DNA of 64,000 nt. It comes from Ficedula albicollis. Taxonomy: Eukaryota; Chordata; Aves; Passeriformes; Muscicapidae. Below are positions 1 to 12,623 of this stretch, piece after piece. The notes below the pieces were generated by a model. It was not told the origin of the DNA. It saw only the letters and a list, made by a program, of their open reading frames with translations, and did not search any database. The position numbers and the translations under genes are program-made. How positions within the stretch are numbered: position 1 is the first letter of the stretch; every line of letters starts with the position of its first letter. The stretch lies in the NCBI RefSeq assembly GCF_000247815.1, contig NW_004775936.1, forward strand, positions 253,971 to 317,970, in the 5' to 3' direction.

Positions 1-960
1 GAGTGCGGGCGCCGGCCTTCCTGCCTGCGGGGCAGGGCTGGGCAGCTCATGGCCATATTCCATCTGTGGGGCGCCGGCCTTCCTGCCTGCGGGGCAGGGC
101 TGGGCAGCTCATGGCCATATTCCATCTGTGGGGCGCCGGCCTTCCTGCCTGCGGGGCAGGGCTGGGCAGCTCATGGCCATATTCCATCTGTGGGGCGCCG
201 GCCTTCCTGCCTGCGGGGCAGGGCTGGGCAGCTCATGGCCATATTCCATCTGTGGGGCGCCGGCCTTCCTGCCTGCGGGGCAGGGCTGGGCAGCTCATGG
301 CCATATTCCATCTGTGGGGCGCCGGCCTTCCTGCCTGCGGGGCAGGGCTGGGCAGCTCATGGCCATATTCCATCTGTGGGGCGCCGGCCTTCCTGCCTGC
401 GGGGCAGGGCTGGGCAGCTCATGGCCATATTCCATCTGTGGGGCGCCGGCCTTCCTGCCTGCGGGGCAGGGCTGGGCAGCTCATGGCCATATTCCATCTG
501 TGGGGCGCCGGCCTTCCTGCCTGCGGGGCAGGGCTGGGCAGCTCATGGCCATATTCCATCTGTGGGGCGCCGGCCTTCCTGCCTGCGGGGCAGGGCTGGG
601 CAGCTCATGGCCATATTCCATCTGTGGGGCGCTGGCCTTCCTGCCTGCGGGGCTGGGCTGGGCAGCTCATGGCCATATTCCATCTGTGGGGCGCCGGCCT
701 TCCTGCCTGTGGGGCCGGCCTGGGCAGCTCATGGCCGTATTCCATCTGTGGGGCGCCGGCCTTCCTGCCTGCGGGGCAGGGCTGGGCAGCTCATGGCCGT
801 ATTCCATCTGTGGGGCGCCGGCCTTCCTGCCTGCGGGGCAGGGCTGGGCAGCTCATGGCCGTATTCCATCTGTGGGGCGCCGGCCTTCCTGCCTGCGGGG
901 CAGGGCTGGGCAGCTCATGGCCGTATTCCATCTGTGGGGCGCCGGCCTTCCTGCCTGCGG
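1..960. repeat. 62-bp GC-rich minisatellite, about 15 near-identical copies
   Basis: The same 62-bp unit recurs from base 1, with its GGCGCCGGCC landmark every 62 bp from position 8 to about 938. Most copies are identical. The later copies differ at a few bases, for example CCATATTCC becoming CCGTATTCC from about 735 onward. Each unit contains the inverted repeat CCTGCC-TGCGG-GGCAGG (6-bp stem, 5-nt loop) and three closely spaced G-runs. No copy contains a stop on the + strand in any frame, and 62 is not a multiple of 3, so all three + frames stay open and give long spurious ORFs. The array continues past the left edge of the window. Confidence 0.97.
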
Positions 961-1336
961 GGGGGCACCATCCTTCCCTGCCTGCTGTGGGGCCGGGCTG
1001 TGCCTGCCGGCCCCAGTTCATCTGTGGGGCATTGGCCTTCCCTGCCTGCTGGGGCTGGCCTGGGCAGCTCATGGCCGTATTCCATCTGTGGGGCATTGGC
1101 CTTCCCTGCCTGCTGTGGGGCCAGACTGGGCAGCCTAATGGCCATATTCCATCTATGGGGTACCCTCCTTCCCTGCCTGCTGTGGTGCCAGGCTGTGCCT
1201 GCCAGCCCCATTCCATCTGTGGTGCCAGGCTGTGCCTGCCAGCCCCATTCCACTTCTGGGGCACTCTCCTTCCCTGTGGGGCTGTGCTGTAACCCGTTCC
1301 ATCTGTGGGGCCATGATGGGCACCCTGCTTGCCATG
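961..1336. repeat. Degenerate continuation of the 62-bp minisatellite
   Basis: Diverged units of variable length follow the clean array. They keep the TTCCATCTGTGGGG and CTTCCCTGCCTGCTG blocks but lose the GGCGCC core, which becomes GGCATT, and gain a CTGTGCCTGCCAGCCCC block. Divergence increases away from the homogeneous part, as expected at the edge of an expanding array. No gene is seen. Confidence 0.85.
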
Positions 1337-1600
1337 TTCCACCTGCAGGACCCACTCTGTGACCTGCCACCCCTGTTCCACCTGCAGGAAACAGTCTGTG
1401 ACCTGCCAGCCCTGTTCCACCTCCAGGATCCATTCTGTGACATGCCACCCCTGTTCCACCTACAGGACCCACACTGTGTGACCCACCAGCCCTGTTCCAC
1501 CTCCAGGAACCACTCTGTGACCTGCCAGTCCTGTTCCACCTGTGGGGCTGTGCTGTGCCTGCCAGCTCTGTTCCACCTGCAGGTCTTACACCTGTAGGTC
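1337..1600. repeat. 39-bp minisatellite, about six imperfect copies
   Basis: Units begin TTCCACCTGCAGGA, contain CTGTGACCTGCCA and end CCCTG. Five units run 39, 39, 39, 41 and 39 bp, followed by a hybrid unit that reverts to the CTGTGGGGCTGTGCTG block of the neighbouring array. The shared TTCCAYCTG start suggests that both arrays derive from one ancestral unit. Every unit has CTGCAG or CTCCAG, which look like splice acceptors but have no supporting exon. Confidence 0.85.
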
Positions 1601-4600
1601 AGGTACAGATGGCAGCCAGAATGAGTCAATTCTATCAAACAGATGAAGGCTGTACATTTCAATTGTCTTCTGAAGCGCTGCTGTACCCTAGATCAGTCCT
1701 GTTAGAGTCCCACTCAGTATTCATTAACATTTCTTCAGGATCTGTTGGAAGCTTCATCTCACCTACAATTTACATTAGATAGCAGGTGTGGTTTTTCTGC
1801 TAAAAGAAGAACCTTTTAATGCTAATTTTCAGTTTTATCAGGTAATCTGGCTAAATAAGAGCTGCTTTCTTTGAAAGCCCAGAACTGCCTGATCGAGGTC
1901 AGTGGGCAGGTGAAGCTGGTGAGTTTTAGTGGTGCAATACACCTTTGAGCCAAGCCCTGAAAGTCCAGGGGCTCCTTCTCTGGCCTGGTCTCTGCTGGTG
2001 ATCGCATCCAGGGTTGTTCACAATGGGTGGAGAGGTGCATGGGACCAAGGGAGGGAAGAACTTTCCTTCCCTTCAGTGCATCTGGGGCTCGTTTGGGCGT
2101 TTTGTTCACACAGACAATTAATGCTCAACTTTTTTGAAGCCTTGATGATATATCTGATGCTTTGAACAGACAGCAGCTCTGGAGATGGAGAAACGAGTGG
2201 AGGGAAAACTGCTTTTTTGCAGCTCATTAAAAAGAGAGATCATTAAAATAAATATGCTGGGTACTTAGTGACTCAAACGTGATCTTATTCACTTATTCTA
2301 ACCAAATATTTTAATAACTAAAGCAGTAGTGCATTTTGCTGCACATTAAGTTGATGATAGCAAAAATATATGAACACCATCCCAAGCAGCACTTTAGCAG
2401 TATCTATGCTATATATTATTATATATTGCACTGTAGAAATATTTTCTGATGCTGATTTGCTGAAATACTGACTTCAAGGAAATCAAAGTCCGTGAAATTG
2501 TATTTGTGTTCTGGTTAAATCAGTTTAGCAGTGCCTGTAGGGACAGTCTCCTTTTTGTTTTTTAATTGTAAACTAATCCAGAGGAAAAAGAAATCTTTTT
2601 ATCTAGACATCAGTGATAGAAATGTTTCTGTTCTTATAGGTCTTTTGAAATTACTCTTCTGAATGATTTAAATATAAAATTTTTATAACTATGTGTTTTA
2701 AAAGTTAAAAAGATGGAGAAAATGAATGTAACTGTAGCTGAAAATAAATTAAGGTTAGGATTTTAAAAGAAAATCTAATTAGAAATGAATCATGATCCTA
2801 ATTCCTGTGAAGGTTTTGATCCTTTTCCAGAAGCATGACGGACATCACAGTATGTTTAGGGACACATCCACACAAAACAATGGCTTGGTAAGGATAGCTC
2901 AGGCAGGTTCCCCATACCCCTTGGGCTGTATGGCAGGTAGGGACTGACTCTGAGGAAATGAACTGTGTTGTCAGGCAGTATCAAAGTATTTGCTGTACAT
3001 ACAGCAACCTGTGGAGTGCAGAGCTGCAGTTGTTCTGGAAGTCCTCTTGTTGAAAAAAGAATTCCTGCTCCTGACAGCAAAATTCTCATTTGTGTGAGAG
3101 CACATGTATGAATGTTTTGGGGGGAAAAGAGCCAACCCTGTGAGGGTATGTTTCCAGTGTAATAATCAGTTTTGGGGATTTCTAGCACCTGGTTTTTAAG
3201 CCAAGTGCAGAAGTCACTTCCTGAGTCTGTGTAGCTGTATTTAAACTGTCCTTGGTCAGGTACTGGGCTCAAGCAGCACACGTGAAAGCCAAGGACAGCG
3301 TGGTGAGAAGACAGCGTGCAGTAAATGCCATGGACCAACTTAGCCAACTTTGCTGGACCTCAGGTTGTGGTATTTCTGTTCTGAGCAGAAATACATGAGA
3401 GACCAGGTATGAGGTACCAGAGTAGCTCTGGGCAGAGTTAGCAAAGGTCTGACCAAGCTCATTAGCCTGGATTTAGAAGTGATTCTGCAAGAGTCAGCAT
3501 GACAGTGGAGTCCCAGCAAAGGCCTGTGATAAAGGAGTAGATCTCACACGGTTCTGTCTGGGCTTAGTGGTGGTCTGTCATCTGTACTCAGAACCTGTCC
3601 TATGAAGGACAGGAATTTGGGTAGACAACAATATTTGCAACTGAAATCTAAGGAAATTCAGACATTGTTAGCCCCAGCTAAGAGCAGGAGAATTACGTAA
3701 TCTGCCAAAATTGTGATATTACCCCTTTTATATCATACTGGCATGACTCAGCTTTGACCTTTGTGGCTACAGTGCTCTGAGACTTCACATCAACATATCT
3801 TAGCAGGGGAGCTCAGCATGTCTTTACAAGGTTCTGTAGAGAGAAAGGCCATTCCACGTGTGTAATAACACCAAATTGTAACATGCAGCATTTTCCAGGG
3901 TTGAGATTGTCGACATTAATGCCATAACAAAAGCAGAGGACAACTAGAGATTGCTGAGCCACCACACAGATGGAGGGGAAGGCAGAAATCCAGCCCTGCC
4001 CATTCCTTCAGCTTGGGTGGCATGAGGAGGCAGTAGAGCACATTTAGCAGTTAGGGCAGTGCACTGTGAGCTCTGGCCTCTCTGGAAAAAGATCATCACA
4101 GTGGGTGGAAACATCCAGCAGAGCACAGCCGGGTCAAGCTGTGGCACTTCTCACACCTTTCAGAAGAAGCTTCTCATGCTTTGGGTACTGCAGAGTGCTT
4201 TCTGACCCTCTGTACAGCCATGAGCCTCCTGTCCCATTCTGGATTTGGTTCCTTTGCACTGTGAGTGTTTGTGCTAGCACAGGGTGTCCCCAGCACAGTC
4301 CAAAATAATCTCTTGTAAGTAAATAAGAGATTAACTGCCCTGGATACTTTAGCCTCCTGAAGTAATCCTCACACCCTGAAGTAGGCTCAATTTATGCAAT
4401 ACTCAGAAGACAGTGCAAGGTTTATTGTGGAGTACTGTCTGTGCCAGGGCCTGATTTTGTGATTTTTGTGCTGCTGAAGGTGGCTGGTGTGCTGTTCCCC
4501 ACGCATAACCTATCTACATCACATGACAAATAGCTTCTGGCCCTAATAAGCTTGGAAGCACTGAGGAAGGCAGTGTTGCCCTTGCTGCATGCAGGAGCAG

Positions 4601-7600
4601 AGGATAATAGTTCTGTGTTAGTTATAATTACGTTGTGCTCATTACTTTTAGTAGGGCAGGCAGTACCCACAAAGCTTCTTGTGAGTGAAATGTGAATGAA
4701 AGAAGCGCATGCAGAAATTCATTATAACAAGTTAGGTTGTTTAGGGTCCTGAACAGGTCCCCCAAACTCCTTTAGAGCACCAAACATTCTACTCTGTTGG
4801 CTTGTAAATTTTTGTTCCTTGATCCATTGTGTTGAAGCACACATGGGAGAGGGAGGTAATATTCTTCTTTGAATATGTGATGAGTGAAGTGGCACAGCAG
4901 GGAAGAAGATTTGCAGCAGGATCCCAGCAGAGGAGCTGTTTCAAAGGGTTTGGCTCCTGCATAGACTGTCTGGTACAAAGAAGCCTGGCCAGTAAATGCA
5001 AACTAAGATTTTCAGTCAGTGTAGCTGACTGGAAGAAATCAAAGGAGCAAAAGAAGGAAGCAGAGGCAGGAAGGGTGGGAGGCAAATGAAGCATTTAAAG
5101 CTCAGATGTTTTAATTCTTTGGAAACTGTCAAATAGTATGGTATAGCATGTGGCTTGCAGCAGGTTTGCCATTTTCTGGGCTGAAAGTTTGGCATCTAGA
5201 AAGGTGCAAAGAAGTCCTGTTTCCTGTGCAGAGAAGGGCTTTGGCTGTTTTGTAAGCACTACTTGTTTCAAACAATTCACCCCTCCCAAACTGATTATTT
5301 AGATGCTCAGTTTGGCAAGGGACAGCAGTAGAAGCCTTGAAGACAGCAAAATTAGGTTTGTGATAAAATGGGCACAAACAGAGCAGGCAAGAGGTCCCCT
5401 GAATGCAGATGGGACTACAAGGAAGAAAAATCAAACATTGGCTGGTTGAGGAGAGTGATGTGGTTTGGGACAAAAGTTGTTTATGTGTGTATACCTGTCC
5501 AAAATGTCTATCAGTCTTATGGTGGTAAACACAATCCTGGATGTAGCATGCATCAGACTTCTGTAAATATTCAGACTGATGTAAGAAAAGCATATGATTT
5601 CAAATAGTGAGGTTCAGGCTGGGCATTTGTATGTAATCTCTAATTCTCCCCAAAAGCCAGTGCCTCCAGACTTGTATTCCATAAACCTTTGCTCCCACAT
5701 GTCCCTGTGAACAGTTCTGTTCTGCTGAGTTTGTGTTAGTGATGGATGTGGCTTCTTGTTAATTCCTGACCAAGTTCTTTTGTTGCTACTCGTAAAAGAG
5801 AACATGAATATTGCTTGTTGCTTTTGGTGTTTCAAAGGAACCATTTAAAAAGAGCACAAAAGCATGTAATGTATTGTTTTGGAGTGAAATCCTAAAATTA
5901 CCAAAGTTTTCAGCATTCTTGTTAAACACCTAACATTTAATTCTGTCATATTCCACTCTCTCTTTTACTTACCTCTCTACCTCTGATTCTTCTTTTTCTT
6001 ATCTCACCTTTGTCTTCAGAGTGGTTCCCACAGCAGTGGGAGCTGCCTGAGCAGGCACCCTCTGGGATCCTGAGCCTAGCTGTGCTTTTCCTGCTGGGAT
6101 GTGCCTCCTCAAATGGCTTCTCTAGAAGGGTTCCACATCACTGGCAGTGGTACCAAATCTGCTCCAGGCTTCAGGCTGCTCTTACAACCCACTTTAATGA
6201 TGATGCACACTTGTACAGGGAAGAAAAGACCTTTTTTTTTATATATATATTCTAACCTACCTGGTTAGCATAGCTCAGTTAGCACTTAAAATACTGGTAA
6301 TAGCAAAAATAAAAATTAAGTATGATCACATAATTAAACTGTAAACATAAATACATAAATAGTTGTGCAGGAGTTATTACAATACTCCTGCAGTTTTCTT
6401 GCCAGAGTTTTAGTGCTGTTTATTTCATTTATGCCAGAATGTTTTTGGTTTTTTTTTATTACTCCCATATATTTTGAACTTCTGTTTGCCATTTTGGCTG
6501 TGGACAAAATGTTACCAGTTCTTGAAGAAAGTACAATTCTGTTTCTGCTTGTGCTTCTGAGAAATTCTTACCCTGTTGGAACTAAAACTTGCTCCTGTGT
6601 ATGTTCTTAAAACAAAACTTGAAGCCCAAACATTTTTAGTAGCATCCAATAATTGCATCTTGCATTATATGCTATAATTTTTTTTCTAAACAAAAGCAAG
6701 GGTGTTGCTATTGTTTGATGTGATACTCTTGGTGGGAGTTTTTCAAAGTTTGCAGAAAATAATTTGTGTTCATAATTTGTGTACATATTTGTAGAAGGTC
6801 TCAGAGATAAGTTATTAATACAGGAAATATTTTTTGGTTTGCTGCTTTAGTACATAGTTTATGCTAAACTAATTTTAATGGCTAATGACTGGCTAAATTG
6901 AATTATCACAATGCATGGAGGAATAGAGTTGTCTTCTGGACAAATATTTGAAAGAAGCCTCATAATATATGCTGCCCTCCATTTAGCAGAGCTGTGCCTG
7001 AAATAGAACTGCAGGAGTTTCTCTAAATTCCTGGTAACCATGACAACTGCTACTTTGGTGCCATTAGCCCAGTGTAATTGAGCAGGGTGGGTTGCTCATG
7101 GGGATTTTTACTCACTATTGCAGCTCTAAATGCCATTTGGAGTCTGTACCTGAAATTCATTGTCCCACTGGATTCAGTGTCCCAGTGTGTGCCTTGCGGA
7201 GTTTTGTTTGGAGGAGCCTCCTGTGAGATCCTGACATCTCCATCCCAGCATCTCCATCCTAACCCCTCCATCCCTACAGCTTCCTCTCCTCTCCCCCCTT
7301 CAGCATATCCTAGACTCTTACACACACCCCCTCTCTCTCTGGAGCTATTTCTTGTTCATTCCTATCACTGTGGAATTTGATTCCTCACAAAACTTGGCAT
7401 ACAGGTGATGACAGACATACTTGGGAAAATGCACAAACACTCTACATGCTGTGCAGGATCTGGGGCTGGGTTAATTCTGATTTGTTCAAATAAAAAAAAG
7501 GTAATTTTAGTTGTCAACAGCTGATATGAAAAACAACATAGAGAGGAAAAAATGTTTTTTAAAAACTGCAGACACACTGAAAAATAAGTGAATCTGAGCT

Positions 7601-8930
7601 GGAAGTAAAGATAATTATTGAGTCTGAATGGCAGAAAAAAAAGAAAACATGAACTCAGCTCAGGAATGTACCCTACTTGAAAAGACTAAAGAAATTAGAC
7701 AAAACAGGGGTTTAATTCTGTTCTCTCATGTCACCTGTAGTTATCTTTTAAGGCATGGTGGTGCAAAAAGGGAACCAAATTACATTCACAGATTAAAAGC
7801 TTTGTTCTTGTCTGTACAAGTTGCCAGCAATGAAAAATTTTGTCCAGAATGATAAAAATTGCAAATACGTAAGATGCAAATGAATGCAGGTGGGAAAACC
7901 AATAGAAATAGTTTCTTTTAAATGGATGGAAGACTCATCAGAAGCAGAAATTTTGTTAGAGCATTTCAGTTTGTGCATGGATTAATGGTGGGGCTGTTTT
8001 GTCATCTACAACCTTTTTGGAATATAATTTGTCACTAGTTTCTTGCAGTAGCATATTTTACATTTATGTCAAGCTTAGCTTAATTGACAGAGGAGAAAAA
8101 AAAACCCCCAATATTTAAGGAAGCAACTTCTTTGAACTATTGTCACTATATTTTTATTGCCATTTTCAAAAATCCCTCTGTTTTTCTTAATTCTTTAATA
8201 GATGCCATATCTCCCCAGATAGAGTCTCATTTTTTGCTAGAGTTTCATTTTATCTTCTTTGTACATTGTTATGGCTGAAGATAACAAGTATTACTGTGCC
8301 AAATTAGACAGCTAAAAGATGGATTGGCTGTAGATTTGTTTGCTGAGCCATTTTATATCTGTTCATCTTGGCTGCAAGCACATCACTAAAATAACAAGCA
8401 TTGTAGATTCTTTAAAGGGTAATTCTGAAGATTATTTTAGCAAGTTTAAACCTGTTAACTAGTTCATAGTCTATTTGAAGACAAATTTTCAAAATTTGGA
8501 TGGATACACCATTTGGCATGAGCGGGTCTGTTTTTCGAGAACCTGGACCTGTAATGCTTTCAGCATCTTTAGATGAATTCTAATGTGATTATAAGTATAG
8601 AGGCCTCCCAGCCACTCTGAGCCTGAAATATGCATATTAGAAATCCTTTTGTCAGATACCACTTAAACCTGATGGTCCCTAAAACTCAAATTTGTCAAAG
8701 ATTCTCCTCAGGTTTGACAGTGCTCAGCCCAAGTAATTTATGCCTGCTTCAATACTCTGTCATCTGGGCAGGAGTTTTAGAGATTGGTTTAAACAGGACT
8801 TTCAGAGACTGTTCATCACTGAAGGTGATTTTTTTTTAAGGAGCAGTTTCAGAGGTTAAAATGCTCACTCTAGGGTACAGGAGGCAGGTGTGGAAACTAT
8901 CTTTTCTCCTTTAAAAGGTGTGAAACCAGT
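1601..8930. other. Presumed GALNT18 intron, no gene seen
   Basis: AT-rich, CpG-poor sequence with only short, unrelated ORFs on both strands and no recognisable exon. It is presumed intronic because exon a starts with the last base of a split codon and therefore needs an upstream exon, which is not in the window. Small features are a T9 run followed by an AT dinucleotide run near 6231-6250 and a CT/CA-rich patch near 7319-7345. Confidence 0.6.
3370..3394. other. Perfect 9-bp inverted repeat (possible hairpin)
   Basis: GTATTTCTG at 3370-3378 is the exact reverse complement of CAGAAATAC at 3386-3394, with a 7-nt loop between them. No T-run or gene end is nearby. It may be a chance palindrome, and no function is claimed. 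Confidence 0.35.
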
Positions 8931-8934
8931 GTGT

Positions 8935-9258
8935 GCCTATAGATTGGGACTCTTTTGCCTAGAGAAGAGGGAGCTTAGAGGGGATGTCACCAAGGTAAAT
9001 GGGATAAAAAAGGGAAGCTGCAAAGGGGGCAGAGCCAGGCTCTTCTCTTTGCTGCCCAGTGGCAGGAGCAGGGCAGTGGGCACAATCTGAAGCACAGATT
9101 GTATAGTCTCCACTATTGGAGGAATCCCAGCCCTGTCTGGACAGGGAAAAAGCTGTTCTGGGCAGCTGGCTCTAAGGGATTCTGCTTGAGCAAGGGGTTG
9201 GACAGATTGGCTTTCCCAGGCCATTCCAACCTCATCCATCCCGTGATTGTGTGGCATC
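8935..9258 (+). mobile_element. CR1 LINE relic, 3' end, sense
   Basis: The sequence follows the avian CR1 3' end in order: a GGGACTCTTTTGCCTAGAG start, GAGGGAGCTTAGAGGGGA, the CAGTGGCAGGA block, the CTGGACAGGG segment, then GGGGTTGGACAGATTGGCTT and CCATTCCAACCTCATCC near the 3' end. It is old and diverged, with no coding capacity. An ORF on either strand here is a by-product. Confidence 0.8.
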
Positions 9259-11350
9259 CCTCTAAATTGCCCTGACATCAGATTTGCAGGCTCTATGGAA
9301 ATGCTTTTGTTTCTTCTGCCAAAGTGTCACTACTAAAAAGGAAATAATAAATATTATCTTGCAAAAGAAAGAAAAAAGTGATCACATCAGAAGGAATTTT
9401 TGTGGCACTATAATCTAGAAGATTGAACATAGCCATGAAGAGTGGAGTTTAGGGTTTAAAATGCACGAACATCCATTTGAATGTGTGCTGAAGGTCCTTC
9501 CTCCAAGGGATTTGCCCCAAACACGAGGTTAGAGAGACTTGGTATCACTCCAGCTTAGTTTAATTGCTCCACAAAAAATGGAATGACCCTGAAAAGAGGG
9601 ACTGCAAATAATCACAGCAAGCTGGCTAGTAGTTGGCTCTCTGGGGAGATCAGGGAGGATTGAACTCGTGCTCCCTCTGGCTGAAGATTTTAACTCCTGC
9701 ACTACTGGCTAAGAGAGAAAAACAGTGCTGCCTTGCACTAATTGTCTTCTGGAAGAAAAGGCAGCTCCCCTTGCCTCTTATTGTAGTGATTTATTTTGCA
9801 TAAAACCCACTCCTGGATGTTTTAAAGAAAACTTCATTCTAATGCTGAAAGCTGTCTTACCAATGACTAGAGGATTAATGCACCAATAGAAATACAAACT
9901 GATTTGGGAAAGAAAGTTTTGAGTTGTTATGCTGCAGAAGATCAAGCCACAAATGGGAATCAGTAAATCCAAACACCATTTTCATTACTTCCCTCTGGTA
10001 TTGATGCCATGGAACACAAAACTGTGGATCTCTGTGACAATAAGGTTTTATATTTGTTTCTAAAAGGTGTATGAGCTAGGTTAGTAAAAATATACTGTAC
10101 ACTTTCTAAGACTTGAACTCTTACTACTTTTTCCAGACTGTGTTTTCTGTTTTATATGTCCTTATAATTTTTTTGCATGGTGACAGGAAGGAAAGTACCT
10201 AAAATATTAAATAGTTTTTTAATGTGATTTCCATCAGTTCAAACCAATGACTGAATTAGAAAACTGGTTGACCAGCTGAATTTTGAATATTATGCTATCT
10301 CAGTCGGTTTCGATGTTATGTGTCCTATACATTGACTTTTTTCAAACCTGTAAAAGCATAGAAGTAAATTAATCACCTTGATTGAACTTAATTTCTTGTA
10401 CAGCATCCAGCACATGAAGAGGAATGCTTTTGTGATACTTCTCTGTATTTAGTTGCTACACAAATTAAAATACAAAATCCTAAAAGAATTTTTATCTTTG
10501 AACTGAAGAACAGATTTAGTTAAGGAGTCAGATTCAAACATGATGTAAAAATACTGAATCCATCCATGCTTTCTGTATGTAAAACATTGGCTGTTACTTA
10601 TGCTTTCCACAGTTTCCAGGGGCTCCTGGATGTAGTGAATCCTGGCATCTGGGGCGAATAGCCACTCAGGAGGTAGAGAAAAGCATTTACGTCTATCTAC
10701 AAAGTCTATCTGAAAATGCTGCCTGAGTCAGCCTGTGCCTAATTTCATCCTTTGAAATAGTTTTAGATCTGAGAAAAAGGTAGAATTAGATGTTGTTCAG
10801 AAATGTGGCATTAAAATACTAAAAGTTCCACAGAAAAGTAGTTAATTTCTTTTACTCAATAAAGTTGGGGCTTTATTAAAAAAGCAAGTATTTTGCTGAC
10901 GGTTTAAAAAGGTAAAGTGGTAGAAGAGCTTTCTACTCATATAATTGAAAGATTTGAATCTTTTTCAAAGAAGGAGGTGAAAAGAACCCAAATAAAACAG
11001 TAAGGAGCTTTAAAGCTGTGGGCAGCACTTCTATACTGTTGCTTCCATAAGCAAGTTGGAATGTGACCAAAATACCTATTTTTGGAAAAGGAAAGAAGTC
11101 TGCACCAGGTTATGAGAGTATTCCCCTTTCTGATTAAACCCCTTGACTGTGCTTACAGGTGAGTTTTCCACTGCTGGATGTGTTTTTCTAGCTGCACCAT
11201 CTGTCATAGCTTTAGTAGCAGGCTGTTCTTTGGAGCTGTATCTTTTAATGCGTTCTTCCAGCTGGGGGTAGATTTCTCTGAAATGGCTTTTGTTTGCTTT
11301 GTAACTGCCAGTAATTTACATCTCTTCTTTTCCTCAACCCTTCCCTTCAG
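9259..11350. other. Presumed intron upstream of exon a
   Basis: AT-rich, without recognisable genes or repeats. The last bases form a good acceptor: a pyrimidine-rich run (CTCTTCTTTTCCTCAACCC) then TTCCCTTCAG ending at 11350. Confidence 0.6.
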
Positions 11351-11517
11351 GTGCAGAAACCTGACGTTCCCAGAGAACCTTCCCGAGGTCAGCATTGTGT
11401 TCATATTCGTCAACGAGGCGCTCTCGGTGATCCTGCGCTCCATCCACTCGGCCATGGCCCGCACTCCTGCTCACCTGCTCAAGGAGATCATCCTAGTGGA
11501 TGATAACAGCAACAATG
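11351..11517 (+). CDS. GALNT18: GALNT18 exon a: start of GT-A catalytic domain, UDP-binding strand
   Basis: Encodes 55 full residues plus split codons. It begins CRNLTFP, with a putative N-glycosylation sequon NLT, continues with the strand VSIVFIFVNEALSVILRS and ends EIILVDDNSNN. In GalNAc-transferases the VNEA...LR and ILVDD segments form the first beta strands and part of the UDP-sugar site of the GT-A fold. The acceptor is TTCCCTTCAG at 11341-11350. The first base completes a codon whose other two bases lie in the preceding exon, probably a Gly. The donor is GTAAGA from 11518. The exon ends with one base (G), which joins AG of exon b to make Glu. About nine CpGs in 167 bp make it GC-richer than its intron. 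The bare ORF reads into the intron on both sides; only this segment is homologous. Confidence 0.94.
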
Positions 11518-11899
11518 GTAAGAGACTGTGATTCTTCACGCTCCCTGCCCTGAGGCTGGCTCATTCAAGAGAAACCTTGAATTCTGGCTCTTGCTCATCC
11601 TCTTGGCCTTTTGAATGTTGTCGGTGGGTTTTCTCCCTTCTTCATCCCACACTCGTGCTGGGCTGTCTTGACCTCTGTGGAGCACTCTGAACAAGTGGGG
11701 CATGTTTCAAAGTGTGTACAAAAGTCAGAGTGTTTGAGGTGTCTGGTGGCAGAATTGTGACTGTAACAATAGATTACACCTAGCAAGTTTCTCTCTTAGT
11801 GCTTCAGAGTGTTTTCAAGCTCATATGGTTTCTGCGCTTCTCCTGCTTCCACTGTATGATTCCACAAGTGTGCTCTCTGTTTCGTATAAAATGTCTTTC
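11518..11899. other. Intron after exon a, proximal part
   Basis: Ordinary intronic sequence between the exon a donor and a solo LTR. Retention of this intron would hit a stop after only a few codons (TGA at 11529). Nothing else is seen. Confidence 0.6.
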
Positions 11900-12623
11900 T
11901 GTCCTGGTTTGAAGGACAGGTGTCTGCCAATAAAGGCAGAAGCTTTTCTTCAAAATGGAGAATGTAAACGCCCTTCCCCCAAATCATTATTATAATTTTG
12001 AAATTAAGGGGCTCTCAGGCAAAGATATGGGAATTAGGAATAACAGTTCTTTACTAGGAAAACTAAATAGAAATGCAGTATTACAAAGAACAACCCTGAC
12101 AACCCTGACAGAGTCAGAAGACAACCTGACACCCCATCAGTCAGGGTGTAGGTAGCAGTCCCATTAAATGGTGGCTGCATCCTCATGCAGTGGCAGATGT
12201 GGTTCAGCTGGAGCAGTGCTCCTGTAGAAGGTGCAGTTTTCCTCTGAAGGTCCAAGGATGATGTGGAAAAAGGTCTGGTTTTCTTCTGGAATCCAGTGGA
12301 AAGACAGATAACTTGCTGTCCAAAATCTCAGCTTTTACCTAGGTAGGAAAGGCTTGGTTCCTCCCCCTGGCTGGAGCATCTCCCAGTGGGATGATGTTAT
12401 TTTATCAGTCATGCAGTGGGACTCAAAGGCCATTAACAGGAGATATCTCCTGGAGGGAGGATGGGCTGAGGAAAAGTTAAAGACGATTGCCCCAGCTGGT
12501 TTAAAGATGGGCCATTAGCAGATAATATGTGTCGCGGAGCTAAGGGTCACTGCCCCACCCGGCTTCAAAAGATGGTGATAGAATACACATTTTTGGCCAC
12601 ATCCTGTATTGCAACCCAAGACA
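11900..12623 (-). mobile_element. Solo LTR of an ERVL-like endogenous retrovirus, antisense to GALNT18
   Basis: Read on the minus strand, it starts TGTCTTGGGTTGC and ends CAAACCAGGACA, giving the retroviral TG...CA termini in a TGTCYTGG/CCAGGACA inverted arrangement. It is about 724 bp long. Its 3' end, with CTTTATTGGCAGACACC before CAAACCAGGACA, resembles LTRs I know from passerine ERVs. Flanking 5-mers CTTTC (11895-11899) and ATTTC (12624-12628) match at 4 of 5 bases and may be a decayed target-site duplication. No gag, pol or env sequence adjoins it, so this is an LTR-LTR recombination remnant. The family name is from memory and not verified. Confidence 0.75.

Noticed and set aside
3..1362. 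Long + strand ORFs of about 430 codons in three overlapping frames
   Set aside because: They arise from the stop-free 62-bp repeat, which opens all three frames. There is no domain, and the peptides repeat only because the DNA does.
791..1662. Minus-strand ORFs of 169-222 codons over the same array
   Set aside because: Repeat-derived; no start context, domain or homology is recognised.
2856..3347. 163-codon minus-strand ORF
   Set aside because: No recognisable family; in AT-rich intron, chance length.
11204..11464. 86-codon minus-strand ORF over exon a
   Set aside because: Antisense shadow of the conserved exon a frame.
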